Source of the DNA: Phytopythium helicoides
Taxonomy: Eukaryota; Oomycota; Peronosporomycetes; Pythiales; Pythiaceae
Reading direction: 5' to 3'
Length of the DNA: 64,000 bases
Assembly: GCA_024867545.1 (NCBI GenBank)
Contig: JANFNE010000046.1
Span: 472,582-536,581, forward strand
The notes beneath the pieces were generated by a model. That model was not told the DNA's origin, made no database searches, and saw only the letters and a list, made by a program, of their open reading frames with translations. Below, in pieces: positions 1-10,460 of the stretch (the stretch's first letter is position 1; every line of letters begins with the position of its first letter). The position numbers were made by a program, and so were the translations under genes.

Positions 1-3000
1 AAGCTGGAGCTCGAAGCATCAGGGACATACAATTTCAAAACGACTTCAGTGTCTAGCCACGTGGCAAGGAATTCGCCTCCAATGGTCGCAGAGTCGACAT
101 AACGGCTGACTTGAACATCAAATGGCGAGATCAACCACCCTGACGTCGTGATATCTGTATCGTTGGGTGAATCTGTTGCCTTCTCACTCGTTGCAGCACG
201 AATGGATGCGTACTGAATCAGTAGCCGCTGAATATCATGGCGTCCATTTTGAGTTGCAACTGAGAGAGCTGACCTACTATCGACGCTGGTTCGATTGACA
301 TCCGAACCATGGTCAAGAAGGTACTGTACGATCTCCAAGTGACCATTCTCAGCGGCTCGCATTAGTGCTGTTACTCCTTCAGAACCAGTTGCATCAACAA
401 GTGCCCCACGCGCGATGAAAAGTTGGACAAAGTCCAGCCGTCCCATAGCAGCTGCCAAAATGAGAGGCGTCGATCCTTTCGCATCAACAGCATCAACAGC
501 TGCACCGTTGTCAATGAGGTACTTCACGATGACAAAATCGTCTTCTTCTTTTGTGTCGTATCGGCTGCTGGTGCTTGTTGCTAGAATCAATGGTGTCGAC
601 CCATCTTGAGCGGTGGAATTTACATTTGCACCATTGGAAACGAGACACTGAACGATTTCGATGGCGTTTCGGCGCTTTGATATAGCTTGGAGCAATGCGG
701 TTGACTCTCTTCGTATCGGCGGCGTTCACATTTGCTCCGTTATCGAGAAGAAACTGAGTACTTTTGATGTACCCTTGACGAGCTACTCGCATCAGTGTTG
801 TAGATCCATTTGCATCAGCGGCGTTCACTTCTGCACCGTGTTCCACAAGGTATCGTGTAGTGTTAATGTTGTCATATTGTTCTTTTGCAGCCAGCATCAG
901 TGGCGTTGTCCCATCGAACCTTCGAGCGTTCACATTCGCGCCATTCTCAACCATAACGCAAACTGCTTCGAAACCTGCGCCAGACATCAATGCGGTCGAT
1001 CCTTCTGAATCAGCTGCGTTCACATTTGCACCGCTTTGGACTAGAAGCTTGGTCATTGATCCATAGGTGTCGTAGTAAACGCGTTCCATCAGCACAGTTT
1101 TCCCGTCATTTTTGCAAGCATTCACATCTGCTCCATGCTTGACGAGATACGTGGCGATTTCTAGATTGGCCGTCAGCATCAAAGCTGTTTCTCCTTCGGA
1201 ATTCGCCGCATTCACATTGGCTCCACACTTGACGAGGCATTTGATCACATCGAAACGACCTTGTTGGGTCATCGCCATCAGCAATGTCGTTCCGTAGCCG
1301 CTCGCTACATTCACATCTGCACCTTGCTTGAAAAGGAACTCAACAATGTCAATGCGTGGTATTTGCGCCGCCTTTGCCAACGCCGACCAGCCGTACTTGT
1401 TTCTAGCGTGAACATCTGCGCCTTGTTCAACAAGGTGGCGCACAATTCCAAAGTGACCTTCTCCAGCGGCTAGCATCAAAGCCGTCTGCCCGTCTTCGTT
1501 TGCGAGATTTACGTCTGCCCCACATCTAGTAAGGTACTCGACGATCGCCAAGTGACCGTTGTTTGCTGCACGCATCAGGGCTGTCGACCCGTCGTGCAAA
1601 CACTTCGTGATACTCGCCCCGGCTTCAACGAAATACTTGACGACTTCCAAATGACCAGTTGCAGCGGCCCTGATCAACACTGTCGAACCGTCTTTTCTGG
1701 TAACATTCATATCTGCGCCGCAGCTGATGAGATACTCAATGACATCCATGTGACCGCTCGCAGCAGCTTTAGTCAAAGCCGTCTCTCCATCCTTTGTAAC
1801 GGTATTTACCTGCGCGCCGTGATCAACGAGATACTGAACAGCATCTAGTTGTCCTAAATTTGCCGCTTTGATAAGAGCCGTCATCCCGTCTTCGTCATGG
1901 ATGTTTGCATCTGCACCGTGCTGAACGAAAAGCTGAGCAATATCCAGTCTCTTACTGGAGATGGCTTCAATCAAAATTGGTGACCCATACTTTGGAACGA
2001 CATTCAAATCTGCTCCAGCCCGCACAAGATGCCGGACGATACCAAAGTGATTACTGCTCATACCTTGTAGCAATGCAGTCGATCCGTCGCTACTAACAAC
2101 GTTAATGTTGGCGCCGTGGTCCACAAGGTATCGAACAACTGACCAGTGACCTTTTTCAGCCGCACACATCAGTGCTGTTGTGTCATCATTCTTGCCAGTG
2201 CTTGGGTCTGCTCCGCTGTTGACGAGATATTGGATGGTATTCACATTCCCGGCTACAGCAGCATACAGCAAAGCTGTGGCGCCATCAATGTCACGAGCAC
2301 TAATGCTTGCCCCGGTCTCTACAAGCAGTCGAACGGTCTCTTCATGACCACTCTTGGCAGCAAACATCAGCACTGTCTTCATATTTACATCGCGTGCGTT
2401 CACACCAGCTCCAGCTTTTATCAGTAGTTGGACAACTTCGTATTGCCCCTTTTCAGCAGCACTCATCAAGGAGGTTTCCTCATTGCTGTTTTGAGCATTG
2501 ATGTCCGCACCAGATGCAATGAGGGTTTCAACAATGTCGTAGTAACCATATTTAGCAGCAAGCATGAGTGCAGTCCCTTGTTGCCAGTTCCGAGCGTCAA
2601 CGTCTGCTCCAGCCTCGATGAGTTGAAGAACAACTCCGCAGTGTCCACTTTCAGCAGCACGCATCAAAGCTGTCTCGCCGGTATCAGAGTAGCTGGTTCC
2701 TCCCATACCAAATGAACGTTTCAAGTCCGTCACGCTTGTATCAGCTCTGCACTCAATCAAGAATTGAACAATCTTCGAATAGCCTCCTGCAGCAGCGCGC
2801 ACTAGTGCCGAAGATTCGCAATCTTTGACCACAGCGTTGACGTCTGCTCCGCAACGAACTAGCTCCTTAACAATCTCGTAGTGACCGCCACTGGCGGCCT
2901 GCACCAACGCCTTGCAGCCACACTCGTTTGCAGCATCCAGCGTCGCCCCACGTTCAGCAAGGTAACGCATCACGTCCAAGTGTCCGCCACCAGCAGCATG

Positions 3001-4387
3001 CAGAATTGCAGTCGATCCATACCAATCTCGGGCGTTCACATCAGCACCATGGCTCACAAGAAACTCAAGTATGTCTTTGTGGCCCGCCTCAGCTGTGTGA
3101 ACCAAGAGTTTCGAAATATTTTCAACAAATGAGTCTTCGTTCACACAGTGAGTCACCACAGCCTTGACAACATCCAAGCGGCCAGCAGCAGCAGCTTGCT
3201 CAACCCCTTGCTTCGCGAATCCATCGGTTAGACTTAATTTGGCCCCACGCGCAGCGAGGAAATTCATGACGTCGACATGGCGACTAGTGAGGGCTGCTGT
3301 AACTGGCGTACTTGCTCGTACTTTTGCGTGGGGACTTGCTCCATGGTCGACCAGATATCGAACAACGTCCAAGTGACCGTTCTCCGCGGCAAACATAACA
3401 CTTGTGTTGCCATCACAATCAGTAGCATCCAGGTCGACGCCGCGGTCCACAAAATACTTGACAACATCCAAGTGTCCAAGCTCGGCAGCCCACATCAGCA
3501 CGGGCTGGTCACTCGAATTGACAGCACTCATGTCGGCACCACTGTCCAGTAGCAAATGAACAATTTCCAAGTCGCCGTTTGCAGCCGCCCACATCAAACT
3601 CGTCTCTCCGCAGGTGCTTTCCGCGTTCACATCAGCGTTGCTGTTGATGAGCAACTTGGCAACCTCCCCGTGGCCACATTTCAGAGCCAGCATCAATGCT
3701 GTTCGTTTGCTCGTGTCTCTGGCATTCACATCCGCGCCGCTTTCGACAAGAATCTGGACGCTATCCAAGTGACCACTCTCTGCAGCGCGATGCAGTGCCG
3801 TTGATCCTTTCTCGTCTCGAGCATTCACGTTTGCGCCACAGCCCACAAGGTACTGGAGCGCATCTAGACGGCCCTTGATGCGCAGCTTGCACTAACTCTT
3901 TACTCCAGTGCTTGCGCGTTCCTGTCGCCCCCACTCCGCAACCTTCGAGATAGCGAGCAATGTCCAAATTCCCACCCGTAATCGCGTGCATCCAGGCCGT
4001 CGCTCGCTTCCCATCCAGAATTCTCACGTCCGCGTTACCCTCCACCAGAGTCTTGACAACCAACATGTTCCCACTTTTCGCCGCGCGCATCAACGCCGTG
4101 CGGCCGCTCCAGTCCACCGCGTTTGCGTTCGCTCCTCGCTCGAGCAGCGACCGGACAGCGTCCACCTCGCCGCCCTCTGCTGCTCGCATCAGCGCCGTCT
4201 CCCCATTGTCGTCGAGCTCGTCGATGTCTTGGGCCCCAGCGCGACCAGCTCGGACCGGAGACTCCACCTCCGCCATCGCTTCCAGTCCGCCGCCTTCCTT
4301 TCTCTTCTTGCTGTGCCTGGCTCGACACCGACATGACTTGCCCGCTGCATCATATATGATGAGGTGATGAGAGGCAGCAGGACCCAC
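1..4387 (-). CDS. Giant ankyrin-repeat protein leading into a kinase-like domain (partial, two frame breaks)
   Basis: The gene runs leftward and continues past base 1. After a short N-terminus come roughly 35-40 ankyrin repeats of 33 residues, with the usual G-x-TALMxAA and GADVNA signatures, filling about 4.1 kb. The last ~60 codons leave the repeat pattern. A segment reading WLISPFDVQ, then TWLDTEVVLKLY, resembles the start of a tyrosine-kinase-like domain: the VVLK lysine (near base 35) fits the ATP-binding lysine, but the glycine loop is degenerate. Oomycetes are known for ankyrin-kinase fusions. Reading frame changes near 3,872 (one extra G in a GGG run) and near 706 (change in a GA run), with repeats continuing on both sides. 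The start may be 4,387 or the internal Met at 4,276. It could be an intact gene with sequencing errors or a young pseudogene. Ankyrin arrays usually bind proteins; no partner can be named. Confidence 0.8.
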
Positions 4388-4617
4388 AATGGGTACTCTT
4401 TTTCTCCATCATCGCGATGATCAGCGTGGATCTCGCTGTTGTAGCTCGCGCTCGTACATGCGAGACGATGCCTGTGCTGCCAGTCTATGTTGGCGAAGAG
4501 AATAGACCCACCAGCTCCTCAGCGGCGCGCCAACAAGCCCCATCTCTTCTCATCGTTCAGCGGTCTCCTTCGTGCTGACCTGTGAACTCCTCACCACCTC
4601 CTGATACTCTCAAGTCC

Positions 4618-4805
4618 ATGCCGCCGGCGTTCTTCAACGCGGTCGGCGGCAGGGCGGCCAGAACTACAGCAATCTCATGCACAAGGTGCGCGTCTCTCGC
4701 TTTGGGCGGGCGGTTGTCAACTGGCCGCAGGAGGAGAAGGCGCCGTGTAAGAAGGAGCTATACAACCTGATGGCATTGGGTGCAAAGCCCAAGTTCTTCG
4801 CTTAA
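4618..4805 (+). CDS. Small basic protein (~62 aa), one base short of an open frame
   Basis: An ATG at 4,618 opens MPPAFFNAVGG. About 35 bases later the sensible frame shifts by one, continuing through YSNLMHKVRVSRFGRAVVNW and ending in GAKPKFFA with TAA at 4,803-4,805. Adding one base gives a 62-residue basic protein. Codons are strongly G/C-ending, like the expressed genes nearby, which argues against a chance frame. The bases before the ATG (CTGATAC...CTCAAG) resemble an intron branch point and 3' splice site, so an upstream exon is possible. I do not recognise the family; the size, basic charge and aromatic C-terminus would suit a small mitochondrial or ribosomal subunit, but that is a guess. 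Its stop codon directly abuts the decayed ankyrin/kinase copy. Confidence 0.4.
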
Positions 4806-5070
4806 GCTGGACCTCGAAGATCCAGGGAGAAGCAACTTCAAAACGACTTCTGTATCGAGCCATGGTCGTAGGGCCGAGATAACGGTTGACATCAAATGGC
4901 GAGACCAGCGTCTTGACATTCACGTAGCTGTGTGAGCATGTTGCCTTTTGAACCACTCGTTCCACCAAGAATGGACGCGCCAAATGCTTGTTTCGGTCTT
5001 TACAAGTATCTCTGCTTGGCAGCAAACATCAGCTCCGTCTGCATGCTTTTCAATCATGTTGAAGTCTGCC
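4804..5070 (-). pseudogene. Decayed copy of the ankyrin/kinase linker
   Basis: This stretch repeats the sequence at 1-215 with scattered substitutions and a deletion of about 20 bases: both begin AAGCTGGA-CTCGAAG and share CAAAACGACTTC and CATCAAATGGCGAGA. Read leftward, it still encodes a recognisable LVSPFDVNRY, matching LISPFDVQ of the large gene, but the frame soon fails. Around 5,020-5,060 the motif GCAGCAAACATCAGC, typical of the reverse of ankyrin codons, appears once more. It is best explained as a relic of a tandem duplication of the ankyrin gene. Confidence 0.6.
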
Positions 5071-5229
5071 ATCGGGGGCATTCTCAAAGTATCTATTGAT
5101 GATGGCTGCAACGATGGACTCGCCCACGGACTCGACACGGAAGTGTTGAAGTACGACGCATATTCATTGCTTTGGACACACGAACGACGGCTTCAACAAG
5201 CTCTCGGTTGCGCGTGCAGACTGCTGCTG

Positions 5230-5295
5230 CTAGTTGTGACCGTCGCCAGTGATGATGGTGCCGCACATGGGGCACTTGAAGCGCGTGCAGTACCA
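5230..5295 (-). pseudogene. Possible last-exon remnant with a Cys motif
   Basis: Read leftward, a short open stretch WYCTRFKCPMCGTIITGDGHN ends in a stop at 5,230-5,232. The C-x4-C-x2-C spacing resembles the end of a zinc-binding domain. No upstream exon is visible because the adenosine kinase promoter follows at once. It may be a stranded exon or chance. Confidence 0.25.
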
Positions 5296-5511
5296 CTAGC
5301 CAATCACAATCCGTTATTTGGAGTACTTTCAGCCAATCGAGTGGTTTCAGTCGCCGCCAATTGACTGGTGCTCAGACCCCGACGGCGCCTCCCACTCTCC
5401 TCCCATTGGCCGAAACCCGCCGCTCCCGCGCGCTGATTGGTCCGCGCGCTCTGACGCACGTCTGCCTCCTCCGTAGCTGCTCGCCATTCCGGAAATCCTC
5501 CCGCCGCCATC
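5296..5511 (+). promoter_or_regulatory. Adenosine kinase promoter with clustered CCAAT boxes
   Basis: Five CCAAT/ATTGG cores lie within 150 bp: GCCAATCAC (~5,298), GCCAATCGA (~5,334), GCCAATTGA (~5,355), CATTGGCC (~5,404) and GATTGGTCC (~5,437). CCAAT boxes are the known sites of NF-Y type factors. No clear TATA box is seen. Confidence 0.5.
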
Positions 5512-6560
5512 ATGAGCGCCGAGCACGAGCATCTGACGCACGCCATCGTCGGCCTGGGCAACCCGCTGCTGGACATCAGCGCGGACGTGGAGCCCGCGTT
5601 CCTGGACAAGTACGGGCTCAAGCCTGCCGACGCCATCCTGGCGGACGAGACGCACAAGCCCATGTTCGAGGAGCTCACGACGGCCTACAAGCCCGTGTTC
5701 GTGGCCGGCGGCGCCACGCAGAACAGCATCCGCGTGGCCCAGTGGATGCTCAACAAGCACAACGCCAGCGCCACCAGCTTCTTCGGCGCCGTCGGCAAGG
5801 ACGCGCACGGGAGAGAAGCTCAAGGAGTGCGCGCAGGCCGACGGCGTCAACGTGCACTACCTCGAGCACGAGACCGTCAAGACCGGCACCTGCGCCTGTC
5901 TGCGTCGTCGACACGGAGCGCTCCATGGTTGCCGACCTGTCGGCCGCCAACGAGTTCCACCACGACCACCTCGAGGACGACCGCAGCAAGGACATCATCA
6001 ACAAGGGCAAGTTCTTCTACTCGGCCGGCTTCCACCTCACCGTCTCGCCGCCCGCTGTCATGAAGCTTGCCGAGCACGCGCACGAGAACAACAAGATCTT
6101 CCTGCTCAACTTGTCGGCCCCCTTCATCGTCGAGTTCTTCAAGGACCCGCTCATGGCCGCCGTTCCCTTCGCCGACTTTGTCTTCGGTAACGAGAACGAG
6201 GCCAAGGCCTTCGGCAAGGTGCACGGCTGGGGCGAGGACCTCCCCGAGATCGCGCTCAAGCTCGCGCGCCTTCCCAAGAACTCGGGCGCGCGCTGCCGCA
6301 CCGTCGTGTTCACGCAGGGAGCTGACCCCACGATCGTCGTGTTCCAGGGCGAGCTCTACCAGTTCCCCGTGCCAGCGCTCGCCGCGTCCGAGATTGTCGA
6401 CACCAACGGTGCCGGCGACGCCTTCGTCGGCGGCTTCGTGTCGCGCCTGGCGCTTGGCCGCCCCATTGAGCAGTGCGTCAACGCTGGCCACTGGGCCGCC
6501 CAGGTCGTCATCCGCCGCTCGGGCTGCACCTTCCCCAAGGAGTGCGAGTACACGGACTAA
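5512..6560 (+). CDS. ADK: Adenosine kinase (two single-base breaks)
   Basis: This is a PfkB-family sugar kinase that phosphorylates adenosine to AMP in the cytosol, supporting purine salvage and methyl-cycle flux. Visible marks are the N-terminal VGLGNPLLDISA, the substrate-binding GGATQNS, and the catalytic-site signature DTNGAGDAFVGG near residue 296. It ends SGCTFPKECEYTD, typical of eukaryotic ADKs, and no intron is needed. Similarity moves to another frame at ~5,811 (an extra base in CACGGGAGAG) and back at ~5,900 (an extra C in GCCTGTCTGC). Removing two bases gives exactly 349 codons including stop, so the breaks look like assembly errors rather than decay. The start is the ATG at 5,512, just after a GCCGCC stretch. 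Confidence 0.9.
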
Positions 6561-7000
6561 GCTGTACGCGCGACAAGTCACCAGAATGAGTAGGGGAGAG
6601 TGATTAGCGGCGACGCCACCAGTCTCGCTCATTGCCCATGGCAAAGAGAGGGCGTAGTTCGCAGGCAAAGCGGTAATGGGGGTCGGCGCCGTCTCTTAGC
6701 GATCACTGACAATCGTCAAGAGACGTCGCCGCCCTCGCTGCTTTCCCTCGATAGGTGAGCCCGCTTCCACCTCTACTTCGTTAACATCTCTTGTTCCTCG
6801 AATTGAAAAAGCAATTTGATCAAAGCTTTTTGCTGCCTTGGATCCAACTTTTGATCTCGTCACTACCTGGCTGCAACTCGACCGAGCTCCGAAATAGAGC
6901 TCATGACCATCTTCGACCCCACAAATATATCTCGTGCAGTTCTGAGCTCACTTTGCCCAGCTTATCTTTCTTGTGACGCTCGGCTTGCTCAATTGCCACG
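6561..7000. other. Intergenic, 440 bp
   Basis: Contains the adenosine kinase 3' flank and the promoter of the next gene. I see no supported coding exon, RNA gene or repeat. Confidence 0.5.
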
Positions 7001-8113
7001 ATGGCATCGCGCACGACCGGGTACCAAGGATTCCGGTCATTTGCGGTCCAAGAATGCCCGACTCTTAAGCCCGGCGAGACGTACGAGCAACGGGCGACCA
7101 AGTTCTCCAAGATGGGGTCTCGAATTGTTGCTCCACCGCAACAAAACCGCGTTGGGCGATATACGCACGAATCCATTGTCATGCAGAGCGGCCAGCTCGT
7201 TCAGCCTGGTGATTACAAAGTGCCTGATCGTCGTGGAGTCAGCGCAGGAGAAGTGCTCCCAGAACGCAAGCCATTCATTGCCACAAGCACCTACATTCGA
7301 GATTTCTCTTCGGTTGATGCGGACATGAAGCGTGTGCTCGGATCGTCACTTGAAAATTATGAGCGGGCATTCCTCCTCGTTGGCGGCTCGTCCACCAAGG
7401 CAGCACCGGTTTCGCAACCACAGATCGAGCATGACATGCCGCAGCAGACGATCGAGCTCGCTGATGTTCCCAGAGTGCTTGAGCTCGCTCTAGGAACTGC
7501 TGCTGTTCCGAAAGTGATCGAGACATTCACAAGCTACCTTGATCGCCGACGCGGCTCCCAGCGTGACCGGATAACGTGGGATTTCTTCTGCCAGGCTGTT
7601 GACCATGTCGATGACGTGTTTGAGCAAGAACTGGGGACTAGGGGGCAGAAGCGATACTCGTTCGGAAGTGGTGCTGACGAGAGTAGCACTTCCGTGGGTT
7701 CTCACCCTCACCCTCTTGTGCCCAAGATCACTCCCAAGAGCACGTATTTGATCGACTATGGTGGGTATGGTGACAACCCACGTGACCGGCCATACATGCG
7801 TAAGCGCGGCATGGCCTCGACAACTTCGGACTTAAACCCGGGGACTAGTCGCGACACTAACCAGATCCCAGGATATTCTGGCTTCTTACCTCTGTCGTTC
7901 AATAATCCCGCAGTTGTCGAGCACGCGCATGGACCAGAGGATATTGAGTCGCTCCATCCAACGCCTCGCAACACATTGCGTTTGTTCCACAGTGACAATA
8001 TTCCAGGATATGCTGGCCACAAGCCTCTTTGCGTCGGCAATTATCGTGGTGAGTGTCGCGCAGGTAGTGATGCGGATACGACAACTGGTGATAGCTACCG
8101 CGCGCACATGTGA
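7001..8113 (+). CDS. Probable flagellar microtubule inner protein (CIMIP2/FAM166-like)
   Basis: A 370-residue intronless frame from a clean ATG. It has no signal peptide or membrane segment. Two copies of a proline-glycine motif, IPGYSGFLPL (~res 288) and IPGYAGHKP (~res 335), resemble the PGYxGxxP repeats by which FAM166-type proteins line the inside of ciliary doublet microtubules. Residues ~150-210 form a helical, EF-hand-like stretch (ITWDFFCQAVDHVDDVFEQ). Short TYxxDY-type motifs (TYLIDYGGYGDNPR) also recall ciliary inner proteins. Oomycete zoospores swim with two flagella, so such a gene is expected. The family assignment rests only on the repeated motif; the role is inferred. Confidence 0.5.
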   Translation: MASRTTGYQGFRSFAVQECPTLKPGETYEQRATKFSKMGSRIVAPPQQNRVGRYTHESIVMQSGQLVQPGDYKVPDRRGVSAGEVLPERKPFIATSTYIRDFSSVDADMKRVLGSSLENYERAFLLVGGSSTKAAPVSQPQIEHDMPQQTIELADVPRVLELALGTAAVPKVIETFTSYLDRRRGSQRDRITWDFFCQAVDHVDDVFEQELGTRGQKRYSFGSGADESSTSVGSHPHPLVPKITPKSTYLIDYGGYGDNPRDRPYMRKRGMASTTSDLNPGTSRDTNQIPGYSGFLPLSFNNPAVVEHAHGPEDIESLHPTPRNTLRLFHSDNIPGYAGHKPLCVGNYRGECRAGSDADTTTGDSYRAHM

Positions 8114-8383
8114 TAGCTACGGCCAGCTTGCTTTGCACAATTCTGTAAGCGGATGATTGCAGAGAGATGTATCAAAAGAAAACCCTCGGTTTATGCTTTT
8201 CATTTTGTTTCATTCTCTGGCCCTTGGCTCTACCCTGATCATCTAGTTACCAAAGGTAAGTGTTCTAATACCTTCGAGATAAACATGTTGCCGTTCTCTA
8301 CGCTTGTGCTTGCGATAATGAGCTCGACTGGATCTGTAAGTGTGGACATATATAGCGGCGTTAAATCTAGGCCCGGTGCATGC

Positions 8384-10209
8384 CTAATCCATCAAGATTA
8401 AAAGTTCAAACTCACAGAAGGATGCCATCCAGCGGAGCGCCGCAATTTCAAGGTACGTGATGCCTCCCACCAGGAAAACGACTATCACTGGTCTTTTCAT
8501 TTTTCGATGCTTCTTGTCGTCTCCTTCTGCGAGGTGGACTTCAGCACGAGGCCCCGGCAACGCGGCCATTGCGTGGTGATACCTCGCCAGTCATGATTTT
8601 TTAGAATCTCTTCCACCAGTCGACAAGTGATTGGAAGATACCCGCCCGTAACGAAAGCTGCACTTGTCGGATGGTGAGCATCGACGTCAATATCGATAGC
8701 TCCTAGTAAATTAGCTGCTCGTTGAAATCCTGAAGTCTCTTCTTGACTCGTCCCATTTGCTTCAGCTGTGGCTCTCGGGGATTCGTATAATAGTCGAAGG
8801 CGCTCGAGGTTGTCAAACGAAAACACTAGCTCGTGGCCGTATGATCTCACGAGGTGCAACTTCATGCGTTCGAGATCGCTTCTCGCTACCCCACCATGTA
8901 CAATGGAATACAGGCACAGAACACGAAGAACCTTTAGCAGGGAGTCGTGACGAATAATATTTCTTCAATCCTGTCGATTGTGTCGTCTGCGTTGTCCATG
9001 ATTGCACGCTCAAGCTGCCACAAATCGCGAAATGGCTTGGAAGCCGTCGTTTCTTCGATGGATTCCAGTAGAGCAATATGTTGTTCAAGCTGGCGCTGGA
9101 CTACTTTCATGTTTGGAACCTCTTTCACAAACGCCTGGATCTCCTCTGCAGTCGCACTCGAGCTGTTTCGCTGGAAGCTCGTAAATGACTCCTTTACAGC
9201 CGAAGCTCGAGCGTTAAGCATGGGTGGAATGGCGCATGTGCTCATACTACGAATCTCGCTTGTAGACCGCATCAGTTGAATTCAGTGCGATCGGAGCTGT
9301 TGTAGTATTGTTATCCGATTTGATGTGATCTGCTGGCAGAAATCCGTCTTGATGCCAACAAGTTCATCCACAAGTGCCTCATACGTAAGCGGTGTCGACA
9401 GTGCTGACGCGTAGTCGGCGCTTCGATCAATCATAATCAGTGTATTCAGCCGACTAGACTTTCCGCTGGGGTGACTATTATCAAACCCGCTTGTTTCGGC
9501 TGTCGGGTTGCTGGAGGCATTGCCCGTGCTCGTAGCATTCACTTCCGCAAGGTGGTTCAGAATCCTCATTGAGAGCTCCCCTTTGTACTTGATGTGCTCG
9601 AATTTGCCATATAGCCGTTGTAGCTGATCTATCGCTATCGCAGGCATCTACCAAGCAGCTCGTGTTGCCTCCAATGTGGCAGTCGTACAAGCACCGGTCG
9701 AACCCGAGAGTGAGCAGATCCGAGTCCAGCGGGACAAACCCGAGCGACAGCGCGCCAATCTGGAAGAACTCGCTCACGCCGTAGCCCTCGAGCACCTGGT
9801 CGCTCATGGCCGTCCACTTGCCAGCTGCGTACAGGTGCAGCTGCGTGGTCATCCCTGGCTCTCGGGCTCTGCGGTGCTCGAGCAGCATGGTCGCGTGCAC
9901 GGCCACGTCTCGCACCGCGTCGGCGCTCGCGGGCGTGAGGTACACGACGCACTCGCTGGCGATGGCGGCCACGTCACCCGTGAGCTCTGCACACTCGGCC
10001 ACGTTCCCCCTCGCGAGTGTGGCGAGCCCGTCGACGAACACATGCGCGAGCAGCGCGGCCAGGCGCGGACTGACCACGAGCGCCACGCGCGCGCCGTCGC
10101 CGCTCGAGGCCCGCGCCAGCACGCGCTCCACCGCGCGCTCGTACTCTGCGCGCAGTCGCCGGAGCGCCACGGGCCCGCGGGCGAGCGGCGGCAGCGCGCA
10201 GCTCGCCAT
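8384..10209 (-). CDS. VPS33: VPS33-like Sec1/Munc18 protein (five or more frame breaks)
   Basis: VPS33 is the SM-family subunit of the HOPS/CORVET tethers that binds SNAREs in late endosome and vacuole fusion. Recognisable blocks in order are: N-terminal helix region; FVPLDSDLLTLGFDRC; AIDQLQRLYGKFEHIKYKG; LIMIDRSADYASALSTPLTY, the strongest SM signature; EEIQAFVKEVPNM; LRVLCLYSIVHGG; and C-terminal VIVVFLVGGITYLEIAALR. These blocks lie in three frames, with single-base shifts near 9,648, 9,338, 9,258, 8,953 and 8,570. Similarity is continuous across each, so they are not introns. Either this stretch was assembled poorly or the copy is a recent pseudogene. It shares a 251-bp divergent promoter with V-ATPase subunit B, also a vacuolar-membrane function. 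The stop is at 8,384. Confidence 0.8.
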
Positions 10210-10460
10210 GAGGAGACAGGCGGCGGCTTGTGGGGCGTGGAGGTTGAAGAGGCGGCTTCAACGTCGATCGGGTCGGGGTCGGGATCCGATCGGGGCGGCT
10301 CCGATCGGATGCGGCGGGTTTTGACTTGGGCTACGTATCGACTTCCGATCGGGTTGCGATGGGAGTGTGGCCGCGGCTCGATCTTTGCGCCGAGAGAAAG
10401 ATTTCCTCGGGGGGAAACGCAGCGAAGACAGGCGGCGGCAACTGGAGCACCGGAGCGAGC
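10210..10460. promoter_or_regulatory. Divergent promoter between VPS33 and V-ATPase B
   Basis: A 251-bp space between two outward ATGs. It is rich in GATCGG repeats (GATCGGGTCGGG, GATCGGGGCGG, GATCGGATGCGG at ~10,265-10,315) that could be shared activator sites. No TATA box was recognised. Confidence 0.4.

Noticed and set aside
661..3804. Many plus-strand open frames of 60-98 codons
   Set aside because: They mirror the minus-strand ankyrin repeats at a fixed phase and share no codon bias.
5361..5511. Longer N-terminus for adenosine kinase from 5,361
   Set aside because: That frame covers the CCAAT promoter and only becomes real after the second frame break; the natural start is 5,512.
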